35,635 nucleotides of DNA from an uncultured Sphingobacterium sp. (lineage in GTDB: Bacteria; Bacteroidota; Bacteroidia; Sphingobacteriales; Sphingobacteriaceae), in assembly GCA_947630335.1 (NCBI GenBank), contig CANRHE010000011.1, positions 1 through 35,635 on the forward strand. The letters run 5' to 3'. The notes under the pieces were generated by a model, which worked only from the letters and a program-made list of their open reading frames with translations, did not search any database and had not been told where the DNA came from. Shown here one piece after another: positions 7,531-14,690 of the stretch. The translations under genes were made by a program, and so were the position numbers. The first letter of the stretch is position 1. Each line of letters opens with the position of its first letter.

Positions 7531-8946
7531 ATGTGCGAACACTTACAACACCCTATATTTTCTATTATTAAGAATTTGGCAACTGATACGAATACAGAAT
7601 GTTACGTTATTGGCGGCTATGTTCGTGATCGAATTATGAATAGACCGTTTAAAAATGACGTGGATATTCTCGTTATTGGCAGTGGAATTGAGTTTGCTAC
7701 TTTATTGGGAGAACAACTTCATGCCAAAGTTGCTGTTTATAAGTCATTTGGAACAGCTATGTTAGTTTACAATGGGCTTGACGTGGAATTTGTAGGTGCT
7801 CGTAAGGAATCTTATCGACGTGATTCTCGTAAACCTATTGTTGAAGATGGAACGCTTGAGGATGATCAAAATCGTAGGGACTTTACTATTAATGCTATGG
7901 CTTATTCTCTGAATAAAGCTAATTATGGAGAGTTATTAGATCCTTTTGATGGTCTTAATGATATCCAAAATCGAATCATTCGTACGCCTTTAGAGCCTAA
8001 CGAGACATTTTCTGACGATCCATTACGTATGATGCGTGCCATTCGATTTGCTACACAGCTTAATTTTAAAATAGATGTAAAGGCTATACAAGCCATTTCG
8101 GAAAATAAAGAGCGCATTAAAATAATTTCAAAGGAACGTATTACTGATGAGTTAAATAAGATAATTCTTTCAACCAAACCTTCTATAGGTTTTAAATATT
8201 TGTTTGACACAGGATTACTTGAGTTAATTTTTCCAGCAATGTATAACTTACATGGCGTTGATATTATTGAGGGTAGAGGTCATAAAGATAACTTTTATCA
8301 TACTTTGGAAGTTTTGGATAATGTGTGCGAAATGTCTGATGATTTATGGCTACGGTGGGCAGCTATAATGCACGATATTGCAAAACCAGCTACTAAACGT
8401 TTTGATAAGCGTGTTGGTTGGACTTTTCATGGACATGAGGATAAAGGTGCTAGAATGGTTCCGAAATTGTTTGCGGAGATGAAATTGCCTTTAAATGAGA
8501 AGATGAAGTTTGTTCAGAAACTAGTTCAACTTCATTTAAGACCTATAGTGTTAGCGCAAGATATTGTTACTGATTCAGCAGTTCGACGATTGTTATTTGA
8601 GGCTAGCGATGATATAGATGCTTTGATGATGTTGTGCCACGCTGATGTAACTACAAAAAATGAGTATAAAAAAACAAAATATAGACAGAACTTTGAGTTA
8701 GTAAAACAAAAGCTTAAAGATGTCGAGGAGCGTGATCAATTAAGAAATTGGCAGCCTCCAGTAACGGGCGCCGACATTATGACAATGTTTGGCTTAGGGC
8801 CAGGTCGTCAAGTAGGCATTATTAAAAATGCCATACGCGAAGCTATTTTAGAAGGGGATATCCCTAATGAAAGAGTGGCTGCTACACAATTTATGATTCA
8901 AGAGGGAAAGAAAATGAATTTATTGCCCAAGGAATTATTACGTTAA
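7531..8946 (+). CDS. cca: CCA tRNA nucleotidyltransferase with HD domain
   Basis: Adds or repairs the 3'-terminal CCA of tRNAs. From the ATG at 7531 it is 471 residues. The class II nucleotidyltransferase head has GGYVRD at 28-33 and catalytic DVD at 43-45, then RRDFTINAMAY near 115-125 and MRAIRFA near 168-174. A C-terminal HD phosphohydrolase-type domain begins at MHDIAKP (H281, D282), followed by FHGHEDKG. The frame extends upstream to a TTG at 7486, but that codon lies inside the predicted -7 box, so I chose the ATG. A poly(A) polymerase is a formal alternative, since the two cannot be separated by eye. Confidence 0.92.
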   Translation: MCEHLQHPIFSIIKNLATDTNTECYVIGGYVRDRIMNRPFKNDVDILVIGSGIEFATLLGEQLHAKVAVYKSFGTAMLVYNGLDVEFVGARKESYRRDSRKPIVEDGTLEDDQNRRDFTINAMAYSLNKANYGELLDPFDGLNDIQNRIIRTPLEPNETFSDDPLRMMRAIRFATQLNFKIDVKAIQAISENKERIKIISKERITDELNKIILSTKPSIGFKYLFDTGLLELIFPAMYNLHGVDIIEGRGHKDNFYHTLEVLDNVCEMSDDLWLRWAAIMHDIAKPATKRFDKRVGWTFHGHEDKGARMVPKLFAEMKLPLNEKMKFVQKLVQLHLRPIVLAQDIVTDSAVRRLLFEASDDIDALMMLCHADVTTKNEYKKTKYRQNFELVKQKLKDVEERDQLRNWQPPVTGADIMTMFGLGPGRQVGIIKNAIREAILEGDIPNERVAATQFMIQEGKKMNLLPKELLR

Positions 8947-8968
8947 AAAAGTATATTTAGAATTTAAT

Positions 8969-8976
8969 TATATTTG
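8969..8976 (+). promoter_or_regulatory. Candidate -7 box upstream of the PRiA4b-like gene
   Basis: TATATTTG matches the consensus and lies 31 nt upstream of the ATG at 9008. No -33 TTG is visible at the right distance. Confidence 0.35.
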
Positions 8977-9007
8977 AATTATTAAGCGCATAATTTTAGT
9001 TTAGAAT

Positions 9008-9604
9008 ATGGCTATATATAGATTTAGAGTTTCATTTGAAGATTATGAAGATGTATATCGAGACATTGATATGCCTTCGAAGAGCACTTTTATGGATCTT
9101 CATACGGAGATTCAAAAGAGTACAGGCTATAATATTGAAGCATCATCTTCATTTTATGTTAGTAATGATCAGTGGAAAAAGGGGACTGAAATTGCTTACT
9201 TGCCTACTTCACGTAAAATAGAAGTTGGAGTGCTTTTAATGGAAGATGTTCGCTTGAGTAAATTCATTGATGATCCGCATCAAAAGTTTTATTACATTTA
9301 TAATTTTGATCGTCCTTATGAGTTTCATGTTGAATTAATAAAGATCCTGAAAGAGGAGGAAGGAAAAGTTTATCCTTTAGTGTTCAAATCTGTTGGGATT
9401 GCGCCAAAGCCTGCAGCAGCAGCTAATTTTCCTGTTTCAAGCGATTTAGATGACGATGAGGAGGATTTTATTGAAGAGGATAGTGTTGTAGAACAATATG
9501 GAGTTGATGATGAGGATGAGTATGCTATTGATGAAGGAGACGATGATGAAAATGAGGAAGAAGGACAAGAAGAGTTTGGATTAGGAGAAGAAGAAGACTA
9601 TTAA
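9008..9604 (+). CDS. PRiA4b ORF-3-like (IS1096 passenger TnpR-like) protein with acidic tail
   Basis: A 198-residue cytoplasmic protein. The first ~130 residues (MAIYRFRVSFEDYEDVYRDI..., LHTEIQK, FYYIYNFDRPYEFHVEL) match the small alpha/beta fold annotated as plasmid pRiA4b ORF-3-like or IS1096 passenger TnpR-like. From about residue 146 the chain is almost wholly Asp and Glu (SDLDDDEEDF... to GLGEEEDY), a low-complexity, disordered, highly negative tail. Despite the family name there is no transposon here: it sits between cca and miaA in a housekeeping run. The function is unknown. It ends just before a hairpin terminator. Confidence 0.85.
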   Translation: MAIYRFRVSFEDYEDVYRDIDMPSKSTFMDLHTEIQKSTGYNIEASSSFYVSNDQWKKGTEIAYLPTSRKIEVGVLLMEDVRLSKFIDDPHQKFYYIYNFDRPYEFHVELIKILKEEEGKVYPLVFKSVGIAPKPAAAANFPVSSDLDDDEEDFIEEDSVVEQYGVDDEDEYAIDEGDDDENEEEGQEEFGLGEEEDY

Positions 9605-9624
9605 TAGTTCGTTAACGAAATACC

Positions 9625-9661
9625 AAAAAGCCTTGTAATTATATATTATAAGGCTTTTTTG
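9625..9661 (+). terminator. Intrinsic terminator after the PRiA4b-like gene
   Basis: A 15-bp stem with one G-U pair (9625-9639 with 9645-9659, core AAAAAGCCTT/AAGGCTTTTT) and a 5-nt loop ends in a T-run. It separates this gene from miaA, which has its own -7 box. Confidence 0.85.
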
Positions 9662-9672
9662 TTTTATTTCTC

Positions 9673-9680
9673 TACTTTTG
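9673..9680 (+). promoter_or_regulatory. TAnnTTTG -7 box of miaA
   Basis: TACTTTTG lies 19 nt upstream of the miaA ATG and directly after a terminator. The nearest TTG (9659-9661) is too close for a standard -33 element. Confidence 0.55.
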
Positions 9681-9699
9681 TGTTTGATTTTTACATTCC

Positions 9700-10608
9700 A
9701 TGGATAACAAAAAGAAGTTAATTGTTGTAGTTGGTCCGACAGCGGTTGGTAAGACTAATATGGCCATTAAGTTGGCGCAATACTACGATACGGAAGTAAT
9801 TTCAGCTGATTCACGTCAGTTTTATAAAGAGATGACAATAGGTACAGCCAAACCTGATGATACTGAACTGGAATTAGTTAAGCATCATTTCATCAATTCA
9901 CATTCGATAGAGGAGGAATATTCTGCAGGAGATTTTGAAAGAGATGCGTTAAAGGTTCTAGATGCGCTATTCCAAAAGAAAGATATTGTAGTGATGGTTG
10001 GGGGATCGGGTCTATTTGTTCGCGCGGCTTGTGAAGGTTTGGATGATTTGCCTAAGGCACCTGAAGGTATTCGAAATGCATTGAATCAAGAGTTTGAATT
10101 TTTTGGACTAGAGCCTTTGAAGGCACGATTGCAAGTTGTTGATCCTGAGTATTACGCTGTGACTGACGTCGATAATCCACAACGTGTTATTCGTGCTTTG
10201 GAAGTATATGAAACTTCTGGTAATAATATGACTTTTTATCAAAAAAAAGATTTTAAAAAGCGACCATTCGATATAATTACTATTGGATTGAATACAGATC
10301 GCGATTATTTATACAATCGTATTAACCTGCGAGTGGATAATATGATGCAGCAAGGTCTATTGGATGAGGTAAAGTCATTGCATGTTTATCGAAATAAACC
10401 CGCTATGCTTACTGTTGGCTATTCCGAAATTTTCGATTTTTTTGATGGAAAAATAACTTTGGAACAAGCTGTTGATAAGATTAAGCAAAACTCACGACGT
10501 TATGCAAAGAGGCAAATTACTTGGTTTAAGAAGTATGGAAATACCAAATGGTTTGAGCCAAATGAATTTCAAGAAATAGTTCAGTACGTGAATTCTTTAG
10601 AAGTTTGA
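9700..10608 (+). CDS. miaA: tRNA dimethylallyltransferase
   Basis: Transfers dimethylallyl to N6 of A37 in tRNAs reading UNN codons. The 302-residue protein has the P-loop-like GPTAVGKT at 12-19, SADSRQFYKEMTIGTAKP (substrate and catalytic region) after it, RVIRALEVYE in the middle and ITWFKKYGNTKWF at the C-terminus, all MiaA landmarks. It is expressed from its own promoter between a terminator and a long palindrome shared with ilvE. Confidence 0.97.
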   Translation: MDNKKKLIVVVGPTAVGKTNMAIKLAQYYDTEVISADSRQFYKEMTIGTAKPDDTELELVKHHFINSHSIEEEYSAGDFERDALKVLDALFQKKDIVVMVGGSGLFVRAACEGLDDLPKAPEGIRNALNQEFEFFGLEPLKARLQVVDPEYYAVTDVDNPQRVIRALEVYETSGNNMTFYQKKDFKKRPFDIITIGLNTDRDYLYNRINLRVDNMMQQGLLDEVKSLHVYRNKPAMLTVGYSEIFDFFDGKITLEQAVDKIKQNSRRYAKRQITWFKKYGNTKWFEPNEFQEIVQYVNSLEV

Positions 10609-10625
10609 TTTTAAAGAATTATTTA

Positions 10626-10692
10626 TATAAAATACCAATAAAATTTTCGGAGGTGTACTTGACACCTCCGAAAATTTTATTGGTATTTTATA
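10626..10692. terminator. 31-bp perfect palindrome at the miaA/ilvE convergent junction
   Basis: Positions 10626-10656 pair with 10662-10692 without a mismatch, leaving a 5-nt loop (ACTTG). The inner 9 bp are GC-rich (CGGAGGTGT), the outer arm AT-rich. Either strand gives a stem followed by or ending in a T-rich arm, so it fits a bidirectional terminator. The right arm includes the ilvE stop codon (10688-10690). Confidence 0.85.
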
Positions 10693-11755
10693 CGATATAG
10701 TTCCAACCAAATGAGTCTTCTATTTTACCATAACGTAATTGATTTAAATACTCTAATACTTTGTTTGAAAAATCACGACTTTCAATAGCAGGTAGTTTAT
10801 AGTCTTGACCTTCATAACCGATGCGATCAATATGCGTAATAGTAGCAGCAGTACCAGCTGCGAATGCTTCTGTTACTCGGCCATCTTTGATACCATCTAT
10901 TAATTCTTGTACAGAGACTTTACGTTGTTCAACCTCGTATCCCCATTCTTCTGCTAATTGCATAATTGTGCGACGCGTTACACCATGTAATATTGTATCC
11001 CCATGGGGGGTAATGATTTTGTCCCCGATACGGAATATTAAATTAGCTGTTCCAGCTTCTTCGATATATTTATGTTCAGCTGCATCTGTCCACATAATTT
11101 GGTCGTATCCTTCATCGTTTGCCAATTGTGTAGGGTATAATGATAACGCATAATTTCCAGCATTTTTTGAGAACCCAACACCACCTTCAGCAGCCCTAGT
11201 ATAATGAGTTTCTACTTTTAATGAAATAGGCTTACTATAATATGCACCAACTGGACAAGTAATGATAATGAATTTGTACGAAATAGACGGATGAACACCT
11301 AAAGCAGCTTCAGTTGCAAACATAAAAGGACGAATATATAATGCTGTACCTTCTAATGAAGGTACCCAACTATTATCAATCTCTAAGAGTTTTTTAAGTC
11401 CTCCTATAAAAATATCTTCTGGAACTTCTGGCATTTGCAGACGTGCTGCAGATTTGTTAAAACGCTCCCAGTTTTTGTCTGGCCTAAAAATACTTACTGT
11501 ACCATCTGCAAATTTATAGCCTTTTATACCTTCAAAGATGGATTGACCGTAATGTAAAGCTGATAATGATGGGCTTATATTAATATCTCCATAAGGAACT
11601 ATGCTCACATCTATCCATTTTCCATTATTGTATTCGGCTACTAACATGTGGTCAGACATGATTTGTCCAAATTTTAAGTTATTGAAATCTACTTGCGAGA
11701 GTCTTGATTGTTGTGTTGGCTCTACGCGAATTGAGATTTTTTCTGTCGCGCTCAT
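10688..11755 (-). CDS. ilvE: Branched-chain-amino-acid aminotransferase
   Basis: PLP-dependent class IV aminotransferase for the last step of Leu, Ile and Val synthesis and the first step of their breakdown. The 355-residue length is normal for the longer branched-chain type. K197 in GFSKNAGNYA is the expected PLP-binding lysine. GYDQIMWTDAAEHKYIEEAG, where the conserved EEAGTAN follows the PLP site, and VTRRTIMQLAEEWG are further family blocks. The start MSATEKISIR is the first ATG of the frame. It is divergent from the small membrane protein gene at 12059 and ends inside the long palindrome. Confidence 0.95.
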   Translation of the reverse strand: MSATEKISIRVEPTQQSRLSQVDFNNLKFGQIMSDHMLVAEYNNGKWIDVSIVPYGDINISPSLSALHYGQSIFEGIKGYKFADGTVSIFRPDKNWERFNKSAARLQMPEVPEDIFIGGLKKLLEIDNSWVPSLEGTALYIRPFMFATEAALGVHPSISYKFIIITCPVGAYYSKPISLKVETHYTRAAEGGVGFSKNAGNYALSLYPTQLANDEGYDQIMWTDAAEHKYIEEAGTANLIFRIGDKIITPHGDTILHGVTRRTIMQLAEEWGYEVEQRKVSVQELIDGIKDGRVTEAFAAGTAATITHIDRIGYEGQDYKLPAIESRDFSNKVLEYLNQLRYGKIEDSFGWNYIV

Positions 11756-12058
11756 ATCAATTGATGATTTTTGTAAAAGTGCAATTTAGGAAAAAATGAA
11801 CAATTATTTTGATGAATTTAATTTAATCTTCTGGCTATTCATGTAAGTTTTAAATAGCTCTTTTTAATATAAATGTAAATACAAATAATAAATAGGTTTT
11901 GTAGTAGGATATACACGAATAATTTTGTATACTTAAAAAGTATTAACCGATATGTAAACAGACCCGATTTTTAATCGGAATCTTTTCATTATAAACAGTA
12001 TATAAACATTTTTTTTCAACTATTAACTATATGGTAGTTAATTTTTAATATTAGTTAA
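11756..12058. other. Divergent intergenic region ilvE / small membrane protein
   Basis: 303 bp without a gene. It holds a good plus-strand promoter (11899-11927), a small hairpin at 11964-11978 (CCGATT, 3-nt loop, AATCGG) and a second at 12023-12041 (TTAACTA, 5-nt loop, TAGTTAA) followed by five T residues. Both hairpins fall in the ~125-nt leader of the plus-strand gene and could be weak attenuators. I saw no exact -7 box for ilvE; TAAATTGC near its start is only partial. Confidence 0.5.
11899..11927 (+). promoter_or_regulatory. Bacteroidota-type promoter, TTG-N18-TAATTTTG
   Basis: TTG at 11899-11901 and TAATTTTG at 11920-11927 are 18 nt apart, within the usual 17-23 range. This is one of the two most complete promoters I see in the window. 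It predicts a leader of about 125 nt before the gene at 12059. Confidence 0.65.
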
Positions 12059-12376
12059 ATGGAAGATTATTCAGAAAAAATTCAAAAATATATTGAAGGC
12101 CAACTGAGCGGAGAGGAGTTGTCAAGATTTGAAGCTCAATTGTTAATAGACAATGATTTGAATAATATGTTAATGCTTCAGATGGAGGTACATCAAATCT
12201 TACATTCAAGAATTATCAGTCTCCAGGTGGAATCTCGTACACATTGTCAAATTTGTTTTCAAGACTATAAGCCGCAAAAAGAAGACGCTAATATTTTTAA
12301 AAATGAGTTTGTTTTAATTTTATCAGTATTTACTCTCTTACTGGTGGTAGGGGTATTATATTTTGCAATTCAATAA
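12059..12376 (+). CDS. Small single-pass membrane protein, anti-sigma-factor-like
   Basis: 105 residues. The N-terminal cytoplasmic part (YIEGQLSGEELSRFEAQL, then NDLNNMLMLQMEVHQIL) resembles the short helical start of Bacteroidota anti-sigma or membrane sensor proteins, where an xxGxLxxEExxxFE pattern is common. Two cysteines form a CQIC pair near residues 63-66. A single hydrophobic helix spans about residues 83-104 and the protein ends just after it, so there is no periplasmic domain. No sigma factor gene is adjacent, so the anti-sigma reading is only an analogy. A real promoter and long leader support expression. Confidence 0.7.
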   Translation: MEDYSEKIQKYIEGQLSGEELSRFEAQLLIDNDLNNMLMLQMEVHQILHSRIISLQVESRTHCQICFQDYKPQKEDANIFKNEFVLILSVFTLLLVVGVLYFAIQ

Positions 12377-12394
12377 AAAAATAACTATTTAATA

Positions 12395-13912
12395 TCAGCT
12401 GTTTTTTATCATATTTAATATTGGTGTAAGATAATCTCTATCATTTGCTAGACGTGGTACTTTATTTTGTCCACCTAGCTTGCCGCGAGATCGCATCCAA
12501 GTATAAAATGTATTACGTGGTGCATTATGTATTATTGGTTTTTGTAATGCCATGTCTTTAAAACGCTTAGCATCATAATCAGAATTTATTTCGCGTAATG
12601 TTTGGTCTAATACTTCTGCAAAAAGGTTGAAATCATTAGGTTCTTGCTCAAATTCAATTATCCATTCATGAGCGCCAGCTTTCCCTTTATCAAAATAGAC
12701 GGGACCTGCTGTATAATCTCTTATTTGCGCATTGGTAGCTTGACATGCTGTATGCAATGCTTGTTCCGCATTATCAACTATTACTTCTTCGCCAAAAGTG
12801 TTGATGAATTGTTTTGTCCGTCCCGAAATCTGAAAACGATAAGGTGAGGTAGAAGTAAATTTGATGGTATCCCCAATTTTATACCGCCATAGTCCAGCAT
12901 TTGTTGAAATTATCAATGCATAGTTTTTTCCAATTTCCACCTCACCCAATTCCAAAGTTACTGGATCTATATCATCAATATTTTCTATAGGAAGAAATTC
13001 ATAGTAAATGCCATAGTCAAGCATCAATAATAAATCATCCGAGTCAGATTGATCCTGAATACCAAAATAACCTTCAGAGGCATTGTAATTTTCAAGATAA
13101 TACATTTTATCAGAAGGAATGAGCTGTTTGAATTGATCTCTATAAGGCTTGAAACTAACGCCCCCATGACTATATAGTTCAAGGTTAGGCCATACTTCTA
13201 GGAGATTTTCTTTACATGTAATTTCAAGTACACGTTTTGCCATCACCATATTCCAGGTAGGTACACCTGCTAAGCTAGTGACATCCTCTTTAATGGTAAT
13301 TTGTGCAATCTGTTCTATCTTTTCTTCAAAATTTGGATTCAAGGTAACCTCTATGTTAGGGGTTCTTTTAAATTCAGCCCAAAAAGGGAGATTGCGGATA
13401 AGAATTGATGACAAGTCTCCATAATAGGAGTCTGGAGTAAAGTTGTTAATTTGAGAAGCACCTCCAATTACTACAGATTTTCCATTAAATATTTTATTAT
13501 CGGGTTTGTTGTGGCAAAATATAGATAACATATCTTTCCCTCCTTGATAATGACACTCTTCCAAGGCTTCTACGCTAACTGGAATAAATTTACTTCGGTC
13601 TGATGTTGTCCCTGAAGATTTAGCAAACCACTTGATATCGGAAGGCCATAATATATTTTGTTCGCCTTTTATCATACGGTCAATATGCCCCTTTATACTA
13701 TCGTAATCGGTTATAGGTACCCTACTTTTGAACTCTCGTGGAGTTAAGATACTTTTGTAATCGTATAATTTTCCCCATTCAGTTGCTTCCGCAGCATTGA
13801 TAAGGTTAAGAAACCACTCTTCTTGAACATCATGTGGATATTTCATAAAAAGCTCAATTTGATGAATACGCTTTTTCATGATCCAGGTAAAAAGAGAGTT
13901 TAGGAATTCCAT
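12395..13912 (-). CDS. GH3-family acyl-adenylate/amido synthetase-like protein
   Basis: 505 residues of the GH3 family, known in plants for ATP-dependent conjugation of acyl acids to amino acids. The adenylate-forming phosphate loop is SSGTTSDRSKF (99-109). Further family blocks are YNASEGYFG and the hinge region YKIGDTIKF with ISGRTKQFINTFGEEV. All catalytic-looking motifs are intact, so activity is plausible, but bacterial substrates are not known to me. It is the third gene of recJ > lptB > GH3, starting 9 bp after the lptB stop, which suggests cotranscription with the LPS export ATPase. Confidence 0.9.
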   Translation of the reverse strand: MEFLNSLFTWIMKKRIHQIELFMKYPHDVQEEWFLNLINAAEATEWGKLYDYKSILTPREFKSRVPITDYDSIKGHIDRMIKGEQNILWPSDIKWFAKSSGTTSDRSKFIPVSVEALEECHYQGGKDMLSIFCHNKPDNKIFNGKSVVIGGASQINNFTPDSYYGDLSSILIRNLPFWAEFKRTPNIEVTLNPNFEEKIEQIAQITIKEDVTSLAGVPTWNMVMAKRVLEITCKENLLEVWPNLELYSHGGVSFKPYRDQFKQLIPSDKMYYLENYNASEGYFGIQDQSDSDDLLLMLDYGIYYEFLPIENIDDIDPVTLELGEVEIGKNYALIISTNAGLWRYKIGDTIKFTSTSPYRFQISGRTKQFINTFGEEVIVDNAEQALHTACQATNAQIRDYTAGPVYFDKGKAGAHEWIIEFEQEPNDFNLFAEVLDQTLREINSDYDAKRFKDMALQKPIIHNAPRNTFYTWMRSRGKLGGQNKVPRLANDRDYLTPILNMIKNS

Positions 13913-13921
13913 ATTTATAAT

Positions 13922-14656
13922 TTACAACTTTTTACGTCTTAATACAAAATTCTGCCCTAAATAGAATTTTCTTGCCATTTCACTATTCGCAATCTCTTCT
14001 GGAGTTCCAGTAAGCATGATTTTACCTTCTGTCAAAAGATAAGCACGATCGGTAATAGAAAGAGTCTCTTGCACATTATGATCTGTAATTAGTACACCTA
14101 TGTTCTTTGCTTTTAATTTGGCGACAATGGATTGAATTTCTTCCACAGCTATAGGGTCGACACCTGCAAATGGCTCATCTAGAAGAATAAAGTTAGGGTT
14201 CGCAGCTAATGCTCTTGCAATTTCAGTACGTCTTCGCTCACCACCAGAAAGTAAATCACCACGGTTTTTTCTCACCCTATGTAAACTAAACTCTGTTAAT
14301 AATTCTTCTAATTTTTCTAGACGTTCTTTTTTATTGGGGTAATGTATCTCTAATACCGCCAAAATATTATTTTCCACAGAAAGTTTACGAAATACAGAGG
14401 CTTCTTGTGCCAAATAACCAATGCCTTTTTGAGCGCGTTGGAACATAGCATCTTTCGTAATCTCCTCATCATTCAAGAATACCTTGCCTTCGTTAGGTTT
14501 GATTAATCCAACAATCATATAGAATGAAGTAGTCTTACCAGCACCATTTGGGCCTAATAACCCCACAATTTCTCCTTGTTCAACATGAAAAGAAACATCG
14601 TTAACAACTGTTCGTTGTTTATATTTTTTGATGAGATGTTCTGCTTTAAGTATCAT
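13922..14656 (-). CDS. lptB: LPS export ABC transporter ATP-binding protein
   Basis: The ATPase of the LptB2FG complex, which drives LPS from the inner membrane to the outer membrane. At 244 residues it has the normal length. Walker A GPNGAGKT is at 35-42, the ABC signature LSGGE at 136-140, Walker B FILLDEP with D160 and E161, and the H-loop is in ITDHNVQE. The stretch [17 protein letters not shown] is characteristic of LptB. The gene starts 34 bp downstream of recJ, and a TATATTTG box in that gap may give it its own promoter. Confidence 0.95.
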   Translation of the reverse strand: MILKAEHLIKKYKQRTVVNDVSFHVEQGEIVGLLGPNGAGKTTSFYMIVGLIKPNEGKVFLNDEEITKDAMFQRAQKGIGYLAQEASVFRKLSVENNILAVLEIHYPNKKERLEKLEELLTEFSLHRVRKNRGDLLSGGERRRTEIARALAANPNFILLDEPFAGVDPIAVEEIQSIVAKLKAKNIGVLITDHNVQETLSITDRAYLLTEGKIMLTGTPEEIANSEMARKFYLGQNFVLRRKKL

Positions 14657-14677
14657 GACATTTTAATTCTCTTATTA

Positions 14678-14685
14678 CAAATATA
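14678..14685 (-). promoter_or_regulatory. Candidate -7 box between recJ and lptB
   Basis: TATATTTG on the minus strand, 21 nt before the lptB ATG. No -33 TTG is visible at standard spacing, and the sequence is AT-rich, so chance is possible. Confidence 0.35.
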
Positions 14686-14690
14686 TTAAT

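Noticed and set aside
9008..9604. Transposon or IS element, from the IS1096/TnpR family name
   Set aside because: No transposase, terminal inverted repeats or target duplication; the gene is in a stable housekeeping context.
11964..12041. Riboswitch in the leader of the small membrane protein
   Set aside because: Two small isolated hairpins only; no recognisable riboswitch core or junction.
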